Assembly: GCA_037893245.1 (NCBI GenBank)
Contig: JBAIAA010000523.1
Span: forward strand, 558,001 to 622,000
Direction: 5' to 3'
Source: Crossaster papposus
Lineage: Eukaryota; Echinodermata; Asteroidea; Velatida; Solasteridae
Length of the DNA: 64,000 nt
Below, in pieces: positions 44,601-56,600 of this stretch. Position 1 is the stretch's first letter, and every line of letters begins with the position of its first letter. Made by a program: the position numbers and the translations under genes. The notes under the pieces are model-generated. The model searched no databases and had not been told where the DNA came from. It saw nothing but the letters and a program-made list of their open reading frames with translations.

Positions 44601-47600
44601 TCCTCAGTCAACCCAATAATGTCTGGCATACCACAAGGATCAATTCTGGGGCCTCTGCTTTTTTCACTGTATATTAATGACATGCCAAAATGTCTCGATC
44701 ATTGCAATATTGACATGTATGCAGATGATACACTCATTTATTATGGTGATAAAAACACGAATCTCATTGAAAATAAACTAAACTCTGACCTTTGTAATTT
44801 GACAAAATGGCTACAGGCTAACAAACTTATTTTAAATCCTAAAAAAACTGAAGTTATGCTTGTAGGTACTGCTCAAAAAATCAAAAAGAGTAATCCCTTG
44901 GAAATTGCTATTTCAGGCCAAATAATTCAACAAGTTGATTCTCATAAACACTTTGGGGTAATAATTGACAGTAAACTTAATTTTTCTGAACATGTTAAAA
45001 AACTCTGTAATAAAATAAATTCTGCTTTTTCTTTACTTGCCAGAACAAGAAAATTTTTCAATCAGCCAACTGCTTTTTCGTTGTACAATGCCTTGGTTTT
45101 ACCACATATAGACTACTGCTGCATGGTGTGGGGTGCGAAACCTACTTGTACTCTTGTTTCTAAAATTCAAAAACTTCAAAATCGAGCGCTTCGTATTGTT
45201 CTTAAGTTTCCACCATTTTCACCAACAAATTTAATCTTCAGTAATCTTAACACAATGACAGTTGCCCAGCGTATTCATTTTCAACTTGGCTGCCAGGCTT
45301 TTAAGGCTGCCATTGGTGTTGCCCCTGACTATCTGTGCCAGAGGCTTATCAGGATCCAGCCCGGCGATCGACCAACGACTAGGGCAATTACACAGGGTAA
45401 TTATGTAATTCCTAAACCTAAATGTGAATTTTTTAAAAATAGCTTTAGCTATAGAGCTGCTGTTTACTTAAACGGTGTCCCTCCTGCCGCTCGCTCAGGT
45501 TCTTATTACTCTTTCCGTAAGCTGCTGAAAGAGAATAAGATTTGAATACATGGTGTTTTTGTTTTGTTTTGTGAAAGTGAAACTTTGCTGGAGTCAAAGT
45601 GTAATGGGCAATTTTCTTCAAATTGTAAATTGAGGGAGGTTGGGGGGCGCTCAATTTTTTTTATTGGCATCTCAAATTTGTTATGGTTTTTAATATTACA
45701 CGTCTTTTGTTATGTTTTTTAAAAGCTGGGATGGGGGTTGTTAGTCCTAGTGCAATTTGGTCGTTTTTTTTTTTTTTTTTATTTCTTCTTAAGTGTCTTC
45801 ATTATTGTCTATTTTTAATGTTTTGGTTTTACTTAATTGTTTTGATATATTTTTATGTACTGAGGGCCCCAAATGATCAGCTTCTGCTGGATGGGCTACC
45901 CTCAATAAAGATGGTTGTAAATAAAAAAATAAATAAAAATAAAACTGCTCCACAAGCAGAGTCTGTGGTGGCTGACTCAGGTGAGCCCGGAGTATGACGT
46001 CACAGCTACATGTAATTAAACGTCACGGAACTATAAACCCGAGTTGACCCGGGTGAGCTAATCAAATGCACCCTCAATAATCACCTTGTACATTTGTACC
46101 TTTTTTGTTGTGTGATTTTAAGCGCTGCCCCATGTTTTGACTAATCACAGCTTCATGCACAAATGTCTGATAACACTTGCAGGTACATGTACTTGCATTA
46201 TATAAGGGCTATAATGCATTGTTGCCCCACGAGAGCAGCAGGCGGGCCTTAACCCTTCTATGGTTTGACAGCACAAATGTCTAGTTTTTTGCATGTTTTT
46301 TTTATGGGGAACACAATTCTGCACACAGCTTCACTGTACAAACTGTGTTTGTGCTGCTGAACAACTGACCCCAAAAGTGACTGAACTACATAGGAGGGTT
46401 AATATGTTATTTTTTCTATTCTTTTGTCCAAGTTATGTAATGACAAATAAGAATTCAGCCTTTACCAATGTACATGTATGCTTTTTATGTGAAGGGTAAC
46501 CATACAGTAACCAGTATTTGTAGTAACTTGTACATTTTGTGCACACTCTACTGAATAAACTGCAGCCGATTTCACCAAACAGTGTGTATTATTACCTTAC
46601 ATCATGTGTAGGATTTATGCAACAAATTTGTTGCCCAGCTGCGAAAAAAATTATAAAATTACTCCATGAAAAGGCAACTTTAAGCTGCCTTTTAACAGTT
46701 ATGCTTTATGTTTCCTGAACATTTGGCAGTTGTGATGGGGGCATTGTGATGGGGGCATTGTGATGGGGACTTGTGATGGGGACTTGGGATGGGGACTTGG
46801 GATGGGGACTTGGGATGGGGACTTGTGAAGGGGACTTGTGATGGGGACTTGTGATGGGGACTTGGGATGGGGACTTGGGATGGGGACTTGGGATGGGGAC
46901 TTGGGATGGGGACTTGGGATGGGGACTTGGGATGGGGACTTGGGATGGGGACTTGGGATGGGGACTTGGGATGGGGACTTGGGATGGGGACTTGGGATGG
47001 GGACTTGGGATGGGGACTTGGAAGGAACCTGGGAGGAAGCTGGAAGGAATCTAGAAGGAATCTGGGAGGGGTTTAACCACAACACGATTGGGTAAGCACA
47101 AGAAATTGCAAGCTTGGCAACATCCAAGGTGCTCTGGCCTCTTACATTTTACAAAATTGTCTGTGCAGAAAATATTTATTTTCTAATTGTAAACCAAATA
47201 GGTTTATACAAATACAATAAACTCGACACCATAACCACAGGCAACACATGCTTTCAAACAAATGGTTCAAAATCAAATAAAATTCAGGATCGTACTCATG
47301 CACTCCGGTTGAAAATAAATAGTAACATTCAGTATAATTCATCTTAAAACTAGGAAGAATGTCAGATCATAATTTTTGGTTAGAAATTAGAATGTTAGAT
47401 CATAAGTTCAACTTCAACAGCATGTGATTATGCATAAAAAGCAATTAGTAAAGCATTAAATTTTGTAACCTGTAATTGGTGGGTTTTTTTGGTTGGTGTT
47501 TCTTACAAGATGCTGCATATTAGTGATGTATCGCATTCACAACAGCAGCTCATTAAAGTGTCTGACATGTACGTAATTGCCCAGATAAAGTTCTAACCAG

Positions 47601-50600
47601 ATCCAACTAAACTAGTCTGGTTCTAAACCGACCCAGCCACAGATCACTCTGGTTCCAACCAGACCCAGCTAATTTGAACCAAATTGAACCATCCAATTCT
47701 AGGCCGTTTTTCAAACCCCAACGTACATTTCGAGATATGGCATTGTACACAAAAAAATGTGTTGCCGGTCGATTGGGTTTTTTTCCTCATAAATCGTTAG
47801 TTAAAACTCTAATTTATAGGCTGTTCATGTTTAAACCTTTTTAAAAATCCCCAAAAGTGATAATATCGGTCTTCTCCTGATTTTTGTTGTCGTTGCTATT
47901 ACTCAAATTAAGCAAAATGTCACTTTTTGAAGCATCGTTACTTTTCATTCCATAGCAGTACTGGTGCATGTGATGTATTATTAACCTGGTTTTGGGGTGG
48001 TGGGTTACATTTAGGCTCCGTCTCCATCACCAAACTGCATGAACAAAGCCAATACGAAGACATAGCTGGGGTTTGGAAAACGGCCCGTAACTGACCAAGT
48101 CAAACAGAGACCAGTTAATTTCCAACCACACCAAAATATGTTCAAACTCAACCAAGCAATTTCAAAATCCAGTTCAAGTTACTAATTGTTCCATTCTACT
48201 TTTGGGGGCATTTTATAATAGAATAAATTAACTACATGTACAGTAGTAGCATTTTATTGACTGATTTTTTTATACCACTGATCGAGATATACATGTATCA
48301 TGTGCTATAGATCATTATAAAGTATTTGGGTCACAATCCCTACCCCAATTGAGGTAGTTTGTTACAGAGTGACGTACCTTTTCGGCGGAACCACCCTGTT
48401 GGAGAGTGTGCAAAAGCAAGACCACAATGAGGAAAAAATAAACAAAACAAAATATGCAAGAAATGGATGAGCAGGGTTGAAATGCAAGATTAAAATTAAA
48501 CTCTTTGTATATTAATGTGCAATGAATACAATTAGAATCAATGGAACACCCAGCATATTATTACGAGTCATTCAGAAATTAAAACTTATTAATGTAAATT
48601 ACACAATGCAACAAATTAAGGTTAGTATCTATGAAATATTCATGATCAAAATAAACTTGGAAGAGATGCACATGAACTTGGGAAGAAAAAACATGCACAA
48701 CATGCACAACATGCACAACATGCACAACATGCACAACATGCACAAACATATCCACCCAAACTGAACATCTGGGGCCAATTTCATAAAGTTTACTCAGCAG
48801 AAAAATTGCTGAGCACAATAAAAGTCTTGCTGAGTGAAACAGGTTACCAGCCAAAAAACAGCTGAACACCAGCCACAAACAATAAACATCACCTAAACAT
48901 TTGGTTTGCCGAAGAAGAACAGTCATGCTAAGCACATTTTTGCGCTGAGATTTCTCAAATAAAACAGGATCATGGTTTGTATGGCCCTCTAATGCGGTTG
49001 TAAGCTGTGCTATGCCATAGAACTGAACACAGCCTGTGTAACAGCTGCACACCCAGGTCCATTGCACAGTGCAGCTGATGGACAAAGGCTGTTGTGCAGT
49101 CATGCGTATAATCTGGTGTAGTTAGGAATAAACACATCGGTGTCAAGAAGTTTTAAAAAATATCTTCTTTGGAAACAGCACTTAACCTTAACCCTCCTTA
49201 ATCTTCCTTGTGGTTTCATAGGATTTTAGAGGATTTTAGAAGATTTTGGAGGATTGAAGATGAATGACAAAAGAGTTTAGGTTGATTTTGCAGAATGCAT
49301 TGTGTCAAGATCGTAGGATGTAACCAGCATTGTTTATTTGTATGTATAACTGAGCCTTGTATTATGCATCAGCACTGCCTCAACCCATTACATTGATAGG
49401 TGGAGGATTTTGGAGGATTGCGGTAATGATCACCCTTCCACTGAACAAAAGTCAAGAAATAACATTTGATTTTGGAGGATTGAGGACGGATCAAATTTGT
49501 GCATGTTGGTCTTTGAAGGTCACATATATTTTCAAAAAGTAAATGTAAATACACATTTGAAGAAAATAATGTACACTCCACAAGTTTTATTCCTTAAATT
49601 TTTTGAACCGTATAATAAGAAATAATTTAAAACATTTGTTTATGTGTATTTTGCTGAACAATTCAAATCTCCTTTTCTGTAGTAATATATTCTGCCTTGC
49701 CGACTTCCAAATAGCATCTGAGATTGCTCTCCCTTCTCTTTCCCTGGGTGCTTGTAACTCAAGACAAATCATTGATGGATAACTTGTTTAGTGGACAAGT
49801 GCAGGTCACTGGCCCTAGGCTAATACTAGGTTAATTGGCTGTAGGAGCGTGCAGGTTTTTTTGTTCTATGCACTGCTGAGCGACACAGATATTTTTTCAA
49901 AAAGAAACAAGGATTACTTGCACGGTTCTATACAGCATACATGGTTAAGAATGTGCTTTTACGGGTATTTCTTAAACTTGGCACCTGATTACGATTGGTA
50001 CTATAAAAGATAACTTTATTGAAAATGTACACTTTTGTAAATGTTTACATTTTGTGTTTTAAAACTAAATTATGAATCTAATACATTTTGCATATTAATA
50101 TACAGGGTGACCCTCCAAAAACCTGAACAAAGCGTGCTTCCGCTGCACTGAATCCAAATCGGTATAACGGATGTAAAGTCTTTCTAGAAGAAAAAATTAA
50201 CTAAGATAGGGTCTGGGGCTAAAACTACTAGACCAAAGCGGGATTTCTGGGTTTTATTTTTCCTCTGGAAGGATTCTCCATTCACATATACCAGTACATG
50301 TAGGTAGTTTTGCCTTTGGGGTATTGTAATTCAGTACCCTGTGGAGACCTGAACACAATGGGGACAATGTGAGTCAAAAGGTCTCCACAGGGTGCAATAA
50401 TTAATTAGCTAGTATTGCAAAGAGTTATCATTGGATAAATCTATCAAACTTTTGCAAAACTTGGCCCAGTTTACTTGAAACCGTGACTAGAGAAACCGTG
50501 ACTAGAGAAACCATGCTCAGATAAACCATGCTCAGAGAAACCATGCTCCGGGGCTAGGTTGATCCAGTTGGACTAGCTAGTCAAACCAATCAGCGTTCGA

Positions 50601-53600
50601 GTGACATCTAGATTGACTATGGTTACGTCTAGTCGACTGTAGTTGAAAAATTGTTTTTATTTGATCACAAGAGGGAGCCCTGCGATGGCGCACTGCCTGC
50701 AGTGGTTCCGCCCTCTAGCGGTCGCATGGGAAACATGAGCACTTTGGGGTGCTCAAAGGAAGGCTCGGTAGCCTCTTTTTTCTTAAAGTGTGCACTTGCT
50801 AAACTTTTTGCTATCATGTGTTTGTGTGAAATACATTTCATTTTAAAATGAACAAAGAAATCGGCAAGGCGAGACTTGAACCTGTGACCTCCGGAATACA
50901 GGACCGGCGCTCTACATGTATCAACTGAGTTATCTTGCCCTACTGTATGTTGGCCGTCTCCCAAATTGTCAGTATCTTTGTTCGAGGGCGCTAGTCAGAA
51001 GTCAGGCCACCCTGAAGGGTTTTTTTCTACATATTTTTTTGTTTACATGTATTTGATTTAGGTTCTTTTGTTGCCCGGTTAACATGTCATGAACCTCTAG
51101 AGATATGGATACTGAATACATGTCAATATTTCCATTGCAAACATGCTGGGAACTTGCAACAGTTTCAGCACTTACACAGGCCCTGGGCATTCAGGTATGA
51201 AAAAGACACGAGAAAACTAGTACACCGAATTTCCACTGGCAGAAAATCTGCTTTCGTAAAAAGGAGAGAATGGGTAGCCCAAAGGCGTTCTATTTTGTGC
51301 ATGAATTCCGGAATTGGTATTATGAAATACACGGTCCCCTGAGAAAAATTAATATTAACTGGACAATTGTGGTATGGTAATGTAGCCAATATAGGACAGA
51401 AGCTTTAGTGCTGCCAACAATTTGTGAGTTGAAGGCTTTGTTGTAGGAACTGAACATATTATGCCAACTGAAAAGTAGATTTGTATTTGCTTACATAAAC
51501 GATTGGCAAATTCAGTCCAATGTGTAAAACTAAGGGAAACTTTATTATAATGTTGTACCATTATGGTATTTTTGTATCTAATTTTGTGGAAAATTAATGC
51601 TTCAGGTATCGAGCAGTATCATACATGTACTTGCAATGTAACAAATAATACATTCTTAAAAAAAAAGCTAGCAATATTGTTTTTAAGTAGCACTTTTGAT
51701 GTTTGCCATCTAATTTGCAACGCGTACTTCAGTTCCATGGGAATTCACATGAGTAGGTATTCAGTGCAATCATATCACTTAACCAGTTCGCGCCGGATGA
51801 CGTATATAAACGCAAAATTTTTCCAAAATTCAAAACGGATGACGCATAAACACGCCAAGTTCAAGTTCGGAAATGTATGTCAGCAGCGCGCAAGGCCGGA
51901 AATGCGTGGGTGTGCTTCCCGGCACTATCAGCCTGAACACGCTTCGGATCGAGTTTCGTTAAAAATAATCCCGCCCGTCGGCTCGGCGTTGTTAAAATAA
52001 TCCCGGCGCGAACTGGTTAATCAATATTACCGGTACGCTATCCTCATACCCCCAAAATCTATTTTATTTATTCTTACACGTGTACATGTAACTTCTTGTT
52101 CTATCCCAAACTCTATTGACTTTGTACACAGTTTTTCTTTTAACCAGTTTGCGCCAGATGACTTATAATATATTTGCAATTTGTTTTCAGAAATTCAAAA
52201 CGGATGACACATAAACACACCGCAAGGAAGGCCGGAAATATCAGTCAGCAGTGAGCAAGGCCGGAAATGTTTGTCAGCAGCGAGCAAGGCCGCAAATGTC
52301 TGTCAGCAGCGAGCAAGGCCGCAAATGTCTGTCAGCAGCGAGCAAGGCCGCAAATGTCTGTCAGCAGTGAGCAAGGCCGCAAATGTCATGGATGTGCTTC
52401 CCTATACTATCAGACTGAACCTGCCTCAGATCGTTACAAATAATCCTGTGCCTCGGCTCGTTTAATGTTACAGTAATCCCGGCGCGAACTGGTTAACAGC
52501 ACTAATGGCATGAAACAGTCATATTCCTTTGAAACTTGGCATCTAGACGAAGAGCATAAATCAAAGACAGTCCGTGAAGTAAATGTCATGATGATGTCAT
52601 CAGGGGTCACATGACATCATCTTAAATGTGCATATTTCAAGATTCTACATTTAAAGAGCGATATTAAGTCCGATTAGGATGAAAGTTGATATGTGTTATA
52701 CACAAACAGCACCGGTACAGTATGTACATGTAGGTAAACATTTAAATAACATTATGGGGATTTTTGTTCAAGGGGTGTGTGCAAAATCATATTACACTGT
52801 AAAAATGGAGGATTCAGGACATGCTAAATTTAAAATTCTCTTTGTAATAGTTTATTTTACTCAAAAAATTAGTTGTATTAGTTGATTTGTGCATTAACAC
52901 CTTTCATCATCATGAAGGTGCAATTTTCAAAGTCCTATATTTAAAGAACTATCAGTATCAGTCCGTACTATATTCGCAAAGTGACAGTAACATACATTTT
53001 GTACTGTATCATCGTTGCAAATGTTTTTCCTATTTACCGTAATTTCCTGCGGTAAAGACGCGTCTTATCCGACTTTCTAGACCACAAAAACATCGCTGCG
53101 CCTTATCTTTCGGTGCGCCGTATCTGATGTCGCTTGAGTTCAAAGTGTGAAGAATTCTTTCAACGCCGCAATCTTACTCAATAATGCGGTCAACCAATTA
53201 GCTCAACTCTCCGGACATTGTGACCAGGTTTCCATTCCAACAATGCCGCGATGTGTTGATCCCCCCCCCCCCCCCCCCCCCCACGACTGTGCTTTCATTC
53301 CAACAATATGCTTGGGCAATACCACCTTATAATCAAAAGAAATGGTCCAAAATCGCCCCCGTAATATTTGCCGCACGACTACGAGCGGCCGCTCTCTCTG
53401 ATCCTAGTAGCGCCACTGCTAAGCGGCCGCGCCAGCATGCAGACCGGAGATCAAGAGCGCGCGGTAAGTATAATTTGATATAAATTGTTATCACAATTAC
53501 ATGCACACGCGATTTCACGCAACGACCCACAACCTGCGGTTAACGTACATGTACAAACTAGATTTAGCACTCGGCAACGCGCGCTACATGACGCGTACAA

Positions 53601-56600
53601 CAGCGATAACAATCTGGCCTGTACCACTGTATGTGGCCGTTTTCTAAACGTTTTTTCCGGCTTCATGCAATTCACCATCCGAACTACACAGCGCGGAGCA
53701 ATCACAACGACTGGAAAAAATAATAGGGGGTGTCGCAATTAAGCAATTAGGGATACCCCTCCCTGGGCACGCACGCGATCGCTGCATGTGCTATTTACAT
53801 GTATGCATGCAGTTTATACTGCAGTGATACATGAATCGGCAAGTAAACCTCGTGCGATATTGTGACTGTACTGGTTTGAAGTTTTCATACATTGTCTGCG
53901 TGCCAGATAAACTTTTTAGTCCTGCAGATTAATAACTGTTTTCACCACAATATTGCATTTGATGATACAAGCACCAAAATTGGCATAACTACTCTTTTGG
54001 GGTCACTGTACACAAAAAACCCGTTAGCCAAATTAAAATCCAACACGGCGGCCATTTTTTTCTCAAGATGGCTGCCACTAAATGGTAACACTTAATGTTA
54101 CATTGCATTAATTGGTCATACAAGCACCAACAGTTGCAACTATCCACCAAATGTACCCCTTATCAATTCAAAAATAGAAACAACTTAAACATTCAAGATG
54201 GCGGCAATTTTTTTAAGATGGCGGCCATGTTTTCCAAGATTGCTTTCATACATTGGTTATTTTACAAAAGAAACCAAATGGTCATACAATAAAGCTGCAA
54301 TTTACCTCTCGTTGGTCATTTATAATTAACAAATCATAAATCACTGGAAATCAAAGATGGCCGCCATTTTTCAAAATGGCTGCCAACACGTACATGTACG
54401 TACAATACCAATTTATAACAATAGCGGGTGTCAGTAAAGAAGAAAATGGTTACAAGAATTGCGACTTGACTTGAGATTCTTACCATTACTGTTGTAATTG
54501 CTTTCCAAGATTACCTCTTTATTTTGTATTTGCGTTACTGAACATTTGAAGACATACTTAGCGTGCCTTTGATGCTTACAGTCTGTGTTTTAACACCCCA
54601 TGCATATAGCAAATCAATCTAATCAGTCCTGGTTGAGCTTGCAACAAAGGTATTAACCAATCTATTGGTTATTCATAACCAATACATTGGTTATCCTTCA
54701 ACCAGTTATATTGGTTGAGCTTGCAACCAAGGTATCAACCAATCTATTGGTTATTCATAACCAATTTTTGGTTGTCCTTTAACCAGTCATATTGGTTGAG
54801 CTTTTAACCAAGGTATTAACCAATCTATTGGTTATTCACATGTAGAAAATGTACCTACAGCAACTGACCAATCAGAAGTGAGAACATTTGTTTTGACAAT
54901 AGTCGATGTTAAATTGTGGTATTTAGTCCAAAATGCATTTTTTTGACCATAATATGTAATTATTCAAACGATTCCATGAATGAATTTAGATGTTTGTTCA
55001 AACATAGTGAAAAATTGACATTAAATTTCATCCGTATTCAACTTTTGACATTATTCATAAAAACAATAGCTGTGACTTCGTCGTGGACAAAAAAGCGAAC
55101 TACAAAACTAACAACGGCAAGAGCTAAGTGTGTAGTAAGTGTTCAGTAGCTAATATCTAATAGGAATAGGTTACTATTGTATGTATGCGTAATTTCAAGG
55201 TGTACTAAGTTTACACGTTATGTAATTGACCATTTGCGTGTGGAATTTAAATAATATCTGGTACACTGACTTGTTCACGCAGCTTGGCACAGTTTGACTT
55301 TAAATTATCCAGACCAAATACACTGTTGCTATATCACGTGATTCGGGGCAAGCTCTTGCATAGTTACGTTAGAGACGCTCAGCACCAATACATTGTTCAT
55401 AATGGTTGAGAATGGTACAAAGACACCAGACCATTCCAGAGCCGGGGGTTGCTAGCGTGAGGCTTGCCCCGAATCACGTGATATAGTAACTGTGTCTTTG
55501 GTCTGGAGAATTTAAATGTAAACTGTGCCAAGCTGTGTGAACAAGTCAGTGTACAAGATATTATTCAAATTCCACACGCGTGGGAACCTTTGAAGTAAAT
55601 ATTGTATTGGTTGGTGTTGTGCAAATTGATTTGGTTGGTGTTATGCAAATTGATTGCGATATGAATATGCAGCCCTACTATTATGTATTGGTTAGTGCTA
55701 TAACCAATACAAATTGGTTGGAGTCCATTGTGGATTGGTTAAATTAACCAACATTGCATTGGTCGGTGTTATAACCAATATGGATTAACTAGGTAACCAA
55801 TATCAGATTGGTTATTTTAACCAATATTTTGGTTATCCACATATCTACCAACTGGATTGGTTGAAATCGACCAATATATTGGTTATTTTCAACCAATCTG
55901 TTTTTAGAGTGTGTTGTATGTCTTTGTACCATATATGTTACGATTTATGTGTCACTTGTTGTAACATATAGGCTGAGTCATCTTGTGGCGGCCATCTTTA
56001 AATATGGTAGCCATCTTGAATGGTTGACAAGTGGTTGACAATTTTAGCATAATATTGGATTCCAATGGAGATTAAATGCCCATTTTGGTCCTTGTATTAC
56101 TGTTCGATTCTTGGTAACACTACTACTAGCCATTCAGTGGCGACCATTTTTGAAAAATGGAGGCCATCTTGAATTTTCAAGTGCCTAATATCCTGTTTTG
56201 AATATGCCAACAACAGGGAGACCAAACAGATGTTAAATGCCAAGTTTTGTGCTTGTATTGCCATTCTATCCATCCATACATCAATATTTCGGTGATATTT
56301 GGCCTTCATTGGCGGCCATCTTCAAAAATGGCGGCCATCTTGGATTTCAATTTGGCTAACAGGGTTTTTGTGTAAAGTGACCCAAAATGAGCATGTGTGC
56401 CAATTTTGGTGCTTGTATCACTAAATGCAATATTATTGTAGTAATCTGCAGGACTATTTGTTAATTAGTAAAAAAGTAGCCCCCAAAATTAAAAAAAAAG
56501 TATCCCCCGTAAGAGTAGCCCCCGAATTGCGAAATGGAAAAAGTAGCCCCCAAAAATTTCAATAAAATTGAAAATGGAGCTCCCGAAATAAAAACAATAA

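Noticed and set aside
46699-47127. Frames with GMGTWDGDLGWGL or SPSQVPIPSPHPK repeats
   Set aside because: These are translations of the 13 bp minisatellite, and similar repeats appear in all three forward frames.
50665-50964. 99-codon minus-strand frame ending like the aftiphilin tail
   Set aside because: Its C-terminal part is the duplicated exon fragment and the rest is SINE sequence. No acceptor site links it to the gene.
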